A DNA stretch of 64,000 bases, from assembly GCF_024508665.1 (NCBI RefSeq), contig NZ_JANINP010000006.1, positions 1,277,033 through 1,341,032 on the forward strand, read 5' to 3'. This DNA comes from Sphingomonas sp. GTDB taxonomy: Bacteria > Pseudomonadota > Alphaproteobacteria > Sphingomonadales > Sphingomonadaceae. Of this stretch, positions 24,727 through 33,677 are shown one piece after another. Position 1 is the first letter of the stretch; every line of letters begins with the position of its first letter. The notes under the pieces were generated by a model, which was given only the letters and a program-made list of their open reading frames with translations, was not told where the DNA came from and did no database searches. The position numbers and the translations under genes are program-made.

Positions 24727-26190
24727 ATGAAGATCTTCACCGGTGGGATCGTTACCGAAACCAACACTTTTTCCGTCATCCCGACGTCGCTTGACGACTT
24801 CGTCTTCGCCGCGGGCGCCGGCGCGCACCATCCCTTCGCCGAACTGCTGGCGATCTGGCGCCGGCAGGCGGCCGCCATCGGTGCCGAGCTGGTGGAAGGC
24901 ATGATGGCCTGGGCCCAGCCCTCCGGCCTGACCACGGCGGCGGCCTACGAGCGCTTGAGCGACCAATTGCTCGACGACGTCGCGCGCGCGATGCCGGTCG
25001 ACATCGTGCTGCTCAAGCTGCACGGCGCCATGGTCGCGGCGGACTGCGAGGATTGCGAGGAGGATATCGTCACCCGCATCCGCGCGCTGGTCGGTCCCGG
25101 CACGATCATCGCCGCCGAGCTCGACCTCCATTGCAATCTGAGCGACGCACTGGTCGACCAGGCGGATATCCTTGTCGCCTACAAGGAATATCCCCATGTC
25201 GACATCAACGCGCGGGGGAGCGAGCTGTTCGATCTCGCGGTCGCCGCCTGCCGCGGCGAGATACGGCCGAGCATGGCCTTGTTCGATTGCCGGATGATGG
25301 GCCTTTATCCGACCTCGGTTGAGCCGCTGCGCGGCTTTGTCGATGCCATGCAAGCGGCCGAAGGGACCGACGATATCCTTTCGCTGTCGTTCGGGCACGG
25401 CTTCCAGTTCGCCGACATTCCGCATGCCGGCGCCAAGATGCTCGCCCTGGTCGACGGAGACCGGACGCGCGCCGCCGTCGTTGCTGAACGGTTCGGCCGC
25501 CAGGTTTATGCCCTGCGCCACGACATTGCCTTCGGCGCCAAGTCGCGGCCGATCGACGAGGCGTTGTCGCGCGCGATGGCGGCGGCGAGCGGGCCGGTCG
25601 TCGTGGCCGATCAGTCGGACAACCCCGGTACCGGGGCGCCGGGCGATTCGACCGCGGCGCTGCGATGGCTGATCGACGCCGGCGCTCAGGACGCCGCCCT
25701 TGCGGTCCTGCACGACCCCGAAGCGGTCAAGCTTGCGCGCAAGGCGGGGGTCGGAAGTTCGCTGCGCGTGCGGCTTGGCGGCAAGCTGTCGCCGGCATCG
25801 GGCATGCCGCTCGACCTAGAGGTAGAGGTGAGGGGCCTCCTCTATAATTATGTCATGCCGTTCAACCAGGGAAGCGGAGGCGCGGGTGGCTATCCGGTCG
25901 GTGACACGGCATGGCTGCATTGCCGCGGGATCGACATCATCCTGGGCAGCATCCGGTGCCAATGTTTCGGTCCGGAAGTGTTTCGCGCATTCGGCATCGA
26001 GCCTGCGTCGCGCCAGTTGCTGGTGGTCAAGTCCACGCAGCATTTTTTCGACGCCTTCTCGCCTCTTGCCGCCGAGATCATCTATATGGCGGCCCCAGGC
26101 GCCGCGCCGCCCGACCCGCGTCTCACCCAATATCGCCGGCGCGATACGAGCGGTCTCTATCCATGGGTCGAGGATCCGCTCGCTGCCTAG
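24727..26190 (+). CDS. mlrC: M81-family metallopeptidase, MlrC-type
   Basis: The 487-residue protein has the MlrC layout: KIFTGGIVTETNTFS at the N-terminus, LKLHGAMVA near 97-105, ELDLHCNLSD near 137-146, YKEYPHVD near 158-165 and ADQSDNPGTGAPGD near 295-308. MlrC is the zinc peptidase that finishes microcystin breakdown in sphingomonads, but the family is broad and most members have other substrates, so the symbol marks family rather than proven function. It follows the beta-lactamase gene by 28 bases. The start has only a weak CAGGA site. I infer action on a lactam, amide or short peptide released upstream. Confidence 0.8.
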   Translation: MKIFTGGIVTETNTFSVIPTSLDDFVFAAGAGAHHPFAELLAIWRRQAAAIGAELVEGMMAWAQPSGLTTAAAYERLSDQLLDDVARAMPVDIVLLKLHGAMVAADCEDCEEDIVTRIRALVGPGTIIAAELDLHCNLSDALVDQADILVAYKEYPHVDINARGSELFDLAVAACRGEIRPSMALFDCRMMGLYPTSVEPLRGFVDAMQAAEGTDDILSLSFGHGFQFADIPHAGAKMLALVDGDRTRAAVVAERFGRQVYALRHDIAFGAKSRPIDEALSRAMAAASGPVVVADQSDNPGTGAPGDSTAALRWLIDAGAQDAALAVLHDPEAVKLARKAGVGSSLRVRLGGKLSPASGMPLDLEVEVRGLLYNYVMPFNQGSGGAGGYPVGDTAWLHCRGIDIILGSIRCQCFGPEVFRAFGIEPASRQLLVVKSTQHFFDAFSPLAAEIIYMAAPGAAPPDPRLTQYRRRDTSGLYPWVEDPLAA

Positions 26191-26335
26191 CCCGTCCGCC
26201 CGCGGCCGCGCTGCCGGCGACGCCGCGAGGACGGTGATGCCGGGCCGGCACGCTTTTCTCCGATTGCGGCCGGACACGATATCGCTCACGCCAGGGAGTG
26301 TGGCGCGGCATTGACCTGAACGGGAGGGACGCACG

Positions 26336-27232
26336 ATGTTCACCAGCGGCCTGAAGGCCTTCGATGCGGCGGTTCGGACGGGCTCGATCCGCAAGGCGAG
26401 CGATTCGCTGGGCGTCGCTCCCTCGTCGGTCAGCCGGCATGTCGCCTTGCTCGAGCGCGAAATCGGAACCGCGCTGTTCGATCGCAAGGCAAGGGGCGTG
26501 AAACTGACCTTCGCCGGCGAACTTGTCGCCGATTATGCGCGCTCGGTCCTTATCGGCTACGATACGTTGCGCTCGGATCTGAACGACCTTCGGGGAACGC
26601 GGCGGCGGCTGATCCGCGTCGCGATGATCGAGAGTATCGCAACGACCGGCCCGATGGATGCGGTCAAGCAGTTCAACCAGAAATATCCCGAAGTCTCTTT
26701 CGAGCTCAAATTGCTGCCCGCCTTGCGCGTGGTCGAAGCCGTACGGGACGATGAATGCGATATCGGCCTCACCTTCGGCGCCGAGCCCGATCATCATATC
26801 CTGACGCTGGCCCGCTTCCACGAGCCCATCGTCGTGCTCGCGCCGCTCGACCACCCGCTCGCCGGACGGGAGCGCGTGCAGCTTGCCGAAGTCGCCGAAT
26901 TCCCGCTCGCCTTGCCTGATGAAAGCTTCGGTGTCCGCCGGATCGTCGAACGCGCGAGCGCGCGAAGCGCCGTGCCGCTTGCGCCGACCCTGTCGACCAA
27001 TGTCTTTGAACTGCTGCGCGAGTTCGTCCGGTGCGGCATCGGTCTCGCCTTGCTTCCGCAGCGCGCCTGCCGGCTGGCGACCCAGCCGGGCCTGTGCAGC
27101 ATCGCTCTCGCCGATCGCGCCTTCACCGACGTGACGATCGATCTGATCGTTCTGCGCAAGCGCAAGCTCCCCCGCGTGGTCAAGGCCTTTGTCGACTTGC
27201 TATCGCGTGAGATCGAGACGGCCGCGTCATAG
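26336..27232 (+). CDS. LysR-family transcriptional regulator
   Basis: A 298-residue LysR-type protein: helix-turn-helix at ~1-60 (AFDAAVRTGSIRKASDSLGVAPSSVSRHV), co-inducer domain from ~90 (RVAMIESIATTGPMDAVKQFNQKYPEVSFEL). GGGAGGG supports the ATG. It closes the TonB-receptor/hydrolase run and faces the aspartate dehydrogenase gene. A shared GTTGCGC-N3-GCGCAAC site occurs ahead of the TonB receptor and between the M20 and second MFS genes, and this protein is my first candidate to bind both. That link is inference. Confidence 0.92.
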   Translation: MFTSGLKAFDAAVRTGSIRKASDSLGVAPSSVSRHVALLEREIGTALFDRKARGVKLTFAGELVADYARSVLIGYDTLRSDLNDLRGTRRRLIRVAMIESIATTGPMDAVKQFNQKYPEVSFELKLLPALRVVEAVRDDECDIGLTFGAEPDHHILTLARFHEPIVVLAPLDHPLAGRERVQLAEVAEFPLALPDESFGVRRIVERASARSAVPLAPTLSTNVFELLREFVRCGIGLALLPQRACRLATQPGLCSIALADRAFTDVTIDLIVLRKRKLPRVVKAFVDLLSREIETAAS

Positions 27233-27236
27233 CCCG

Positions 27237-28043
27237 TCAACGGAACGCGACCGGCTCGCAAAGATCGTGCAGGGCGCCGATCACGCTCAACGCCGTGATC
27301 CGCGACGATTTGGGATTGGCGGCGAAGCCCGCGCCGACCAGACGGACATCGAGCTCGCCTGAATCGGCCGTCGCGTGAAGATGGCCGATATTGTCGGTGA
27401 TGGTCGGGTCGGCGACGAGTTCGACCTCGGTCCGCTCGAACCCGATGCCGGCGATTGCTACCGCCGCCGCCAAATTGGCATTCTTGGGAAACAAGCGGCA
27501 GACTTGGGCGGCGCTTCCGCGAAAAACGACCACCGGCTCGCCTTGCTCGGCCGCGGGGAGGAGCGCTTCGGCCGGGGTCCCGCGCCACGCGGAGAATGGC
27601 TTGGTCGAAATATAGCGCACCGACTGTATCTCGCCCGCGCGCATGCTCACCAGACCGTCGAACCCGGCAAGCGCGCCGGCCAGGACGACGATGCGGCTGC
27701 CATGAGCGGCAGCTGTCGCGGCGAGCGTCGAGCGCAGGCCTGGATCAGCCAGCGCCCCGACCGAAAGGATGTGAAAGTCGCGCCCCTGGGCGAGCACCTT
27801 CTCTCCCAGGGCGGCGACCGCCCCATGGCCGGCCGCCTCGACGACGATATCGGCGTCCTTCGCCAGAAAGGCATCCGGCTCGTCGGTGACGAACGTCTCT
27901 TTGGGCGCGCGGGCCCGCGCTTCGGCAAGCTGATAGGGTCTGACCAGCAAGGCCCCCAAATGCGAGCGGTTGGAGAGCGTCGGCCAGAGGTCGACGACCG
28001 AGGCGCCGATCGCGCCGAACCCGATGAGAGCGATGTTGCGCAT
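27237..28043 (-). CDS. Aspartate dehydrogenase (NadX-type)
   Basis: The 268-residue protein has the Rossmann start MRNIALIGFGAIG (GxGxxG at 8-13), then FPKNANLAAAVAIAG and DPTITDNIGHLHA in the C-terminal half, which are the substrate and catalytic segments of L-aspartate dehydrogenase. It converts aspartate to oxaloacetate or iminoaspartate with NAD(P). Placed after an asparaginase and an M20 peptidase on the same strand, it would drain aspartate from those steps; a role in NAD synthesis is less likely without nadA/nadC nearby. I took the internal ATG at 28043 rather than 27 bases upstream because the protein then begins exactly at the first strand. Confidence 0.83.
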   Translation of the reverse strand: MRNIALIGFGAIGASVVDLWPTLSNRSHLGALLVRPYQLAEARARAPKETFVTDEPDAFLAKDADIVVEAAGHGAVAALGEKVLAQGRDFHILSVGALADPGLRSTLAATAAAHGSRIVVLAGALAGFDGLVSMRAGEIQSVRYISTKPFSAWRGTPAEALLPAAEQGEPVVVFRGSAAQVCRLFPKNANLAAAVAIAGIGFERTEVELVADPTITDNIGHLHATADSGELDVRLVGAGFAANPKSSRITALSVIGALHDLCEPVAFR

Positions 28044-28152
28044 AGCGTTCCAAAAAAGGCACCCGAGCAAGGGACTTGCCCTTGATCTGCCGAATTCCTG
28101 CAGCTGCCGCGATGCCGATTTGGTGATGGAGGGGTTGCGTCAAACACAACGC

Positions 28153-29184
28153 TCAGGCGTGGTCGAAGGCTGTTTGCGCTATTGCCGGATCGAGGCCAGG
28201 GGAAAGCAGCAGCAATTGAAGCAACAGGCGGCTCTTCTGCGGATTGAGATCGCCCGCCGCGACAAATCCCGCTTCGTTGTCGTCGATCTCGACATTGCGG
28301 TCGACCGCTCCCTGATGAACCCTTGTCGACCGCACCACGATGCAGCCTGCTTTTGCCGCGAGGCGCAGCACGCTCATTACCGCGTCGGGGGCATTGCCGT
28401 TCCCGACGCCGGCCAGGACGATGCCGGCAGCACCAGCGATATCGCGCTCGACCGCAACCGGATCCATGTCGGCATGCGCATAGACGATCGGCACGGGCGG
28501 CAGCGGGCCGGCCGGCGGCAGCGCATGGCGCCGGCCGGCAGGGGCCAGCGGGCTCGTGAAGAATCTTACGCCGCCCGCATCGACGATACCGGCCTGCCCG
28601 CCCGGAAAGGACGAGAGCCCGTCCACGCCGCTGGTTCTGGCCTTGCGAACCGCGCTTGCCATATGGATCGCGCCGTTCATGACCACCAGCACGCCGCGCG
28701 ATCGCGACTTGGGGTCGAGCCCGACTCGCACGGCATCGATCAGGTTGCCCGGCCCGTCGGCGCTCGGCGCGTCACTGGGACGCATGGCGCCGACCAGGAT
28801 GACCGGCTTGGCCGGCTCCAGGACCAGGTCGAGCAGGAACGCGGTCTCCTCGATCGTGTCGGTCCCGTGCGTCACCAGGATGGCCGTGATCGCTGGGTCG
28901 GCGAACCCTGCTTCGATGCGCGCCACGAGCTTGCGCCAAACCGCCAAGCCCATGTCCTGCGATCCGAGCGAGGAAATCTGCTCGCCTCGATAGGAGGCGA
29001 GGTCGGCCAATATCGGCACAGCCGAGACGAGCTGTGTGATCGCCACTTCTCCTGCCCGATAGGCTCGGTCCGCCATCGGATGCGTACGGCCGGCGATCGT
29101 GCCGCCGGTCGCCAGGATCATAAGGCAAGGCGCCTCCTTGGCGGAAACTACCCCGGCCTTCAGGTTCGCGTCCATCGACGTCAA
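28153..29184 (-). CDS. Type II-like asparaginase
   Basis: The 343-residue enzyme has both catalytic signatures: ATGGTIAG (25-32) with Thr29, and VTHGTDTIEET (104-114) with the second Thr/Asp pair. There is no clear signal peptide, so it may be cytoplasmic despite type II sequence features. It hydrolyses asparagine (and possibly glutamine or D-asparagine) to aspartate and ammonia. Its ATG overlaps the M20 peptidase stop by 4 bases, and aspartate dehydrogenase lies 109 bases downstream. Confidence 0.9.
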   Translation of the reverse strand: MTSMDANLKAGVVSAKEAPCLMILATGGTIAGRTHPMADRAYRAGEVAITQLVSAVPILADLASYRGEQISSLGSQDMGLAVWRKLVARIEAGFADPAITAILVTHGTDTIEETAFLLDLVLEPAKPVILVGAMRPSDAPSADGPGNLIDAVRVGLDPKSRSRGVLVVMNGAIHMASAVRKARTSGVDGLSSFPGGQAGIVDAGGVRFFTSPLAPAGRRHALPPAGPLPPVPIVYAHADMDPVAVERDIAGAAGIVLAGVGNGNAPDAVMSVLRLAAKAGCIVVRSTRVHQGAVDRNVEIDDNEAGFVAAGDLNPQKSRLLLQLLLLSPGLDPAIAQTAFDHA

Positions 29185-30425
29185 TTGGGGCCTGTTCCAG
29201 GTGCGGCGCCAAGGCGCTGCAGAAGGCGCGCGAGAAGATAGATGCGCGGGCCGACCGTATCGAGGTGGAGTGTCTCCTTATCGGAATGGAAATCGTCGCC
29301 GATCGGGCCCAGGCCGTCGAGCACCGCGCTGCCCGCCTCGAACGCGACCGCCGATTCGGACGCGCCGCCATTGCCGTCTGCCCCGAGCGTCCTGCCGATC
29401 TCGGCATAGGTTGCGATCGCCATCGCCCCGAGCGCATCGCTGCGCGGATTGGGCGGGAGCGGCGGCGCGCCGTTTTCGACCGAGACGGTGATGCTCGTAT
29501 CCGCGATCCGCGGGCGGGCGGCCGCCGCGCGAACCGCGGCATCGACACGGTCGAAGTCCTTCTTGTCGCGCGCCCGGACATTGAGCTTGGCGAACGCCTG
29601 GTCGGGAATGATATTGACCCTGCTTCCCGCCTGCAAAATGGTGAGATTGGCGGTAAGCCCGTCGCCGCTGCGGGGCAGCGTTTCGAGCTGCTGGAGCTGG
29701 TTGAGAAGTTCCTCGGCCGCGTTGCGGCCGTCCTGCGGCGCGACGCCGGCATGGGCGGCGCGTCCCTTGACGGTGATGGTGTAGATGCGCGTCCCCTTTC
29801 GCCACACGACGACGCTGTCGGGATTTTGACCGGGCTCCATGCTGAGCGTAACCTCATGCTCGCGCGCCAGCCGGGCGATCAATTGCCGTGATCCGATCGA
29901 GCCCTTTTCCTCCGAACTGTCGATCAGCAAGGTGATCTGGCCAAAATCGCGAAATCCGGCTTGCCGCAGCACGCCGATCGCAGCGATGGCGGTGACCAAT
30001 CCTGCCTTTTCGTCGCTGACGCCCGGACCGTAAGCGCGATCGCCCGCAACCCGATAGGGCCGTTTTGCAGCCGTGCCCGGCTCGAAGACCGTGTCCATAT
30101 GGGCGATGATCAGGATGCGCCCGCGCCCCGACCCGGCAATCCGGGCGACGATATTGTCGGGCAATCCCGCTTGTTCCGCGGGCACGGTGCTGAGCTCCAT
30201 GCCGAGCGCCTTGAGCTTCGCGGTCACGACGTCGGACGCCTTGCTCCAGCCCTCGAGGTCGCCCGTCCCGGTATCGATGTTGACCAACCGCTCGAGCAAG
30301 GCGAGCGCCTCGGGCGTCGCCTTCTCGACGAGTGGGCGAAGCGCCCGGGATTGCGCGCGCTCCGCGGCCGGCGTCGGGCTCGCGATCAACAGGCAGGGGA
30401 GCGTCGCGAGAAGAGCGTAGCGCAT
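29181..30425 (-). CDS. Exported M20-family carboxypeptidase (CPG2-like)
   Basis: A 414-residue protein with a signal peptide (to ~residue 21) and the M20 di-zinc ligands: H109 and D111 in IAHMDT, D138 in GPGVSDEKAG, E172/E173 in SSEEKGS, and a late His in DDFHSD. The sequence RYGPGVSD-type loop and a dimerisation domain (KGRAAHAGVAP) follow carboxypeptidase G2/glutamate carboxypeptidase, which strips C-terminal glutamate from peptides or folates. First gene of an operon with asparaginase and aspartate dehydrogenase, so acidic residues are the likely products. AAGGAAG precedes the ATG. Confidence 0.88.
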   Translation of the reverse strand: MRYALLATLPCLLIASPTPAAERAQSRALRPLVEKATPEALALLERLVNIDTGTGDLEGWSKASDVVTAKLKALGMELSTVPAEQAGLPDNIVARIAGSGRGRILIIAHMDTVFEPGTAAKRPYRVAGDRAYGPGVSDEKAGLVTAIAAIGVLRQAGFRDFGQITLLIDSSEEKGSIGSRQLIARLAREHEVTLSMEPGQNPDSVVVWRKGTRIYTITVKGRAAHAGVAPQDGRNAAEELLNQLQQLETLPRSGDGLTANLTILQAGSRVNIIPDQAFAKLNVRARDKKDFDRVDAAVRAAAARPRIADTSITVSVENGAPPLPPNPRSDALGAMAIATYAEIGRTLGADGNGGASESAVAFEAGSAVLDGLGPIGDDFHSDKETLHLDTVGPRIYLLARLLQRLGAAPGTGPN

Positions 30426-30508
30426 GGGAACTTCCTTGGGATGCCGCTGGCGGTGGCCGATCCTAGAGCGTCATCGATGGCTGGAAAGGGCGAATCCGGC
30501 ATCCAAGC

Positions 30509-30525
30509 GTTGCGCGGGGCGCAAC
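30509..30525. promoter_or_regulatory. Second GTTGCGC-N3-GCGCAAC palindrome
   Basis: GTTGCGCGGGGCGCAAC has the same arms as the site at 18266-18282, and both are preceded by CAAGC. It lies in the gap between the divergent M20 operon (start 30425) and the MFS gene (start 30613), so it could control both. Confidence 0.65.
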
Positions 30526-30612
30526 GGGGAGGTCGTGCCTTAGCCATTTGCTGACGCCGTTCCGCCGTCTAGCTATCGTTGCCGTTGCCGCCCTTGGGCC
30601 AAAGGATTTCGC

Positions 30613-31917
30613 ATGGCCGTTCCCTTCGATCCTCGTGACACAGTGCGGCTGGGGGCGATGTCCGGGTTTCAGGTCCTCGCCGTTGTGCTGTGCATCCTGA
30701 TGAACATGATGGACGGCTTCGATATCCTGGCGGCGGGCTTTACAGCACCAGCGATCGCGCGCCACTTCGCGCTGGGATCGGAGGCGGTCGGCCTGTTTCT
30801 GGGGGCAAGTCCTGCCGGCATGATCCTGGGCGCCTTGTTCCTCGCACCCCTCGCCGATCGCTGGGGGCGACGCGCGACGGTGCTGGTCTGCCTCGCAACC
30901 ATCGCTGCCGGCATGGGCGCGACGGCAAGCGCTGCGTCTCTGGCGCCCTTGCTGATCGGCCGCCTGATTACCGGCATCGGGGTCGGGGCGCTGATGGCGG
31001 CAGTCAACACCGTGGTCGCGGAATTCTCGAACGAGCAACGCCGGGAAATGGCCGTCTGCCTCCAAGCCGCCGGCTTTCCTGCCGGCGGTGTCGTCGGGGG
31101 ACTCGCTTTCTATTTCCTCGGCGGCATGGACTGGCGGCTCGTTTATGCGATCGGGGCGCTGATCTCGCTTCTCTTCGTCCCCGCTGTCCTCGTTGCCTTG
31201 CCCGATTCGCTCGATTTTCTCATCGAGCGGCGCCCCCCCAACGCGCTCGTTCGCGTCAATGCGCTGCTGCGCCGCATGAACCGGCCGCCCGTGGCGGCGC
31301 TGCCCGTGCCCAAGGCGTCGATAGTCGGTGTGGCCGCCGCGCTGCGCAGCCCGGGCGCGCCCGGCATCTGCGCCGGCTTCTTCCTGATGATGCTGACCTT
31401 CTATTTCTTGTCGAGCTGGATTCCCACTATCCTGACCGGCGCGGGCCGCTCGATCCACATCGGAGTCTCGGCGTCGATCCTGATGAGTCTCGGCGGCGTC
31501 GTCGGCGACATCCTGTTCGCGCTCGGCACGACGCGCTGGAAGGCAAGGGCGCTGGGCGCGGTCTTTTGCCTGCTTACCTTTGCTTGCGCGCTGCTGGTTG
31601 CGATGACCCTTCACCTCGACGCGGTTCTGTTGGTTGCGGCGCTTGGTCTCGGCATGTTTCTCTATGGTGCGATGGCGAGCCATTATGCCGTCGTGCCCGC
31701 GCTCTTTCCCGCAACGGCACGCGCATCGGGAACCGGCCTGGCGCTCGGGATAGGCCGGATCGGGGCGACGCTCGGGCCCGTCCTTGGCGGCGTGCTGTTC
31801 GCGCACGGGGGCGATCCGGTCGTCACCGTCGGCGTAATGGCATTGCCGCTCGTCATCTGCGCGGCGCTGTTGAAGGGCATGGGAAAGCGCGCCGAAGCCG
31901 GCATGCGCGGGCGGTGA
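30613..31917 (+). CDS. MFS transporter (aromatic acid:H+ symporter-like)
   Basis: A 434-residue, 12-helix carrier. [20 protein letters not shown] in helix 1 and [15 protein letters not shown] in the first loop are typical of the AAHS/metabolite:H+ symporter group (the DGFD motif). Group members import aromatic or other organic acids. It is divergent from the M20 operon and upstream of D-amino acid dehydrogenase, so it may bring in a peptide-derived acid. Supported by an AAAGGA ribosome binding site. Confidence 0.88.
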   Translation: MAVPFDPRDTVRLGAMSGFQVLAVVLCILMNMMDGFDILAAGFTAPAIARHFALGSEAVGLFLGASPAGMILGALFLAPLADRWGRRATVLVCLATIAAGMGATASAASLAPLLIGRLITGIGVGALMAAVNTVVAEFSNEQRREMAVCLQAAGFPAGGVVGGLAFYFLGGMDWRLVYAIGALISLLFVPAVLVALPDSLDFLIERRPPNALVRVNALLRRMNRPPVAALPVPKASIVGVAAALRSPGAPGICAGFFLMMLTFYFLSSWIPTILTGAGRSIHIGVSASILMSLGGVVGDILFALGTTRWKARALGAVFCLLTFACALLVAMTLHLDAVLLVAALGLGMFLYGAMASHYAVVPALFPATARASGTGLALGIGRIGATLGPVLGGVLFAHGGDPVVTVGVMALPLVICAALLKGMGKRAEAGMRGR

Positions 31918-32041
31918 TCGGAGCCATGGCGCCGTCAACCTACCCCCTCAGTCGCACGCCAAACGGGCCTTTCCGGCTCGCGCGGGTACCGGCGATTGGC
32001 TTTCGCTTCGCAGGCGATCTCCGTCCTGGCCAGGATCGACA

Positions 32042-33295
32042 ATGAGGATCTTGATCGTCGGCAGCGGCGTCATCGGCGTGACCTCGGCTTATTATCTTGC
32101 CGAGCGGGGTCACGAGGTGACCGTCATCGATCGCCAGGCCGGGCCGGGCCTCGAGACCAGCTTCGCCAATGCCGGACAGATATCGCCGGGCTATGCCGCG
32201 CCCTGGGCTGGCCCGGGCATTCCCCGGCGAGCGATCCGATGGATGATCGCCAAGCATCCGCCTCTCATCCTGCGCCTGGCTCCCGACCGGGCGCGCTGGG
32301 ATTGGCTGCGCTCGTTCCTCGGCAATTGCACGGCGGACCGCTACGCAACCAACAAGGAGCGTATGGTGCGGTTGGCGACGTTCAGCCGCGACCGGCTGCG
32401 CGATTTGCGCGCCGACACGGGCATTGCCTATGACGAACGCAGTCTTGGCACGCTCCAGCTGTTCCGCACTCAAAGGCAGGTGGATGCCTCGGCAAAGGAC
32501 GTCGCTGTGCTCGCGAGCGCCGGCGTTCGCTTCGAGGCCTTGACCCCTGCGGCCTGCATCCGTGCTGAGCCCGCTTTGGCGAATATCGAACACAAGATCG
32601 CGGGCGGCCTGCGATTGCCCGATGACGAGACCGGCGATTGCTTCAGCTTCGTCAATGCCTTGCAGCGATTGGCCGCAGCCCGTGGCGTCACCTTTCAGTT
32701 CGAAACGACGGTAAACCGGGTCGAGCTCGATGGCGGGGCGGTTTCCGCGGTCAATACCAGCCGCGGCACGATGGTCGCTGACCAGTATCTTTTGACCGCG
32801 GGCAGCGACAGCACAGCGCTTGCCCGCGGCGTGGGCCTCAGGCTGCCGGTCTATCCGGTAAAGGGCTATTCGCTGACAGTGCCGGTCGGCCGGGCTGAAC
32901 GGGCGCCCCGTTCGACGGTGATGGATGAGACTTTCAAGGTCGCGATCACGCGGTTGGGCGACCGGATTCGCGTCGGTGGCACCGCCGAGATTGCCGGCCA
33001 TGACCACAGCCTTCCCGGTCGGCGACGGGCAACGCTCGAACATTGCCTGGATGATCTGTTTCCCGGCGCGGCCGACCCAGGATCGGCCGTCTTCTGGTCC
33101 GGGCTGAGGCCGATGACCCCGGACGGGACACCGGTGATCGGCCCGACCTCGATTGCCAATCTCTGGCTGAACACGGGCCATGGCACCCTGGGCTGGACCA
33201 TGGCGTGCGGGTCAGGCCATGTGATCGCCGACCTGATGAGCGGCACGCGTCCGGCAATCGACGCCGATGACCTGTCGATCGCCCGCTATCGCTGA
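32042..33295 (+). CDS. dadA: D-amino acid dehydrogenase
   Basis: The 417-residue flavoprotein starts [31 protein letters not shown], a Rossmann FAD site (GxGxxG at 7-12), continues [22 protein letters not shown], a DadA hallmark, and ends with [17 protein letters not shown] and [16 protein letters not shown]. It oxidises D-amino acids to 2-oxo acids and ammonia and passes electrons to the quinone pool at the inner membrane. It is followed by RidA and D-serine dehydratase genes, so D-amino acid catabolism is the clear theme. Substrate range cannot be read. Confidence 0.92.
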   Translation: MRILIVGSGVIGVTSAYYLAERGHEVTVIDRQAGPGLETSFANAGQISPGYAAPWAGPGIPRRAIRWMIAKHPPLILRLAPDRARWDWLRSFLGNCTADRYATNKERMVRLATFSRDRLRDLRADTGIAYDERSLGTLQLFRTQRQVDASAKDVAVLASAGVRFEALTPAACIRAEPALANIEHKIAGGLRLPDDETGDCFSFVNALQRLAAARGVTFQFETTVNRVELDGGAVSAVNTSRGTMVADQYLLTAGSDSTALARGVGLRLPVYPVKGYSLTVPVGRAERAPRSTVMDETFKVAITRLGDRIRVGGTAEIAGHDHSLPGRRRATLEHCLDDLFPGAADPGSAVFWSGLRPMTPDGTPVIGPTSIANLWLNTGHGTLGWTMACGSGHVIADLMSGTRPAIDADDLSIARYR

Positions 33296-33320
33296 TCCAC
33301 CAACCGCAAAGGGAAATGTT

Positions 33321-33677
33321 ATGACAATCAGGCGGATACAGCCGGGTGCCCGGATGAGCCAGGCCGTCGTTCATGGCGACACCGTTTATCTGGCAGGTCA
33401 GGTCGGTGCGCCTGGCGAGAGCGTCGCTGACCAGACAGCTCAAATCCTGGCGTCGATCGAGGCCTTGCTCCGCGAGGCGGGAAGCGACAAGGCGCACATC
33501 CTGTCAGCGACGATCTGGCTGGCCGACATGACCGACTTTGCTGCGATGAATGCCGTCTGGGACGAGTGGGTCGATCGCGACCATCCGCCGGCTCGGGCAA
33601 CGGGAGAAGCGCGGCTTGCGACGCCCGGCCATAAGGTCGAGATCATCGTCGTGGCGGCATTGGCTCAAGCCTCGTGA
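33321..33677 (+). CDS. RidA-family enamine/imine deaminase
   Basis: A 118-residue protein of the Rid (YjgF/YER057c/UK114) family, with AVVHGDTVYLAGQVG, the typical LLREAGSDKAHILSATIWLADM core and the substrate-binding Arg in PARATGEA. RidA hydrolyses reactive imines and enamines made by PLP dehydratases and amino-acid oxidases. Between dadA and the D-serine dehydratase gene that is exactly the expected job. Its stop overlaps the next start (GTGA). Confidence 0.9.
   Translation: MTIRRIQPGARMSQAVVHGDTVYLAGQVGAPGESVADQTAQILASIEALLREAGSDKAHILSATIWLADMTDFAAMNAVWDEWVDRDHPPARATGEARLATPGHKVEIIVVAALAQAS

Noticed and set aside
24727..26190. Calling the region a microcystin (mlr) cluster outright.
   Set aside because: No mlrA-type gene is present, the beta-lactamase is class A rather than MlrB-like, and M81 is a broad family.
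30463..31938. A 491-codon minus-strand open frame.
   Set aside because: Antisense to the MFS gene, rich in Arg/Gln/His with no domain.
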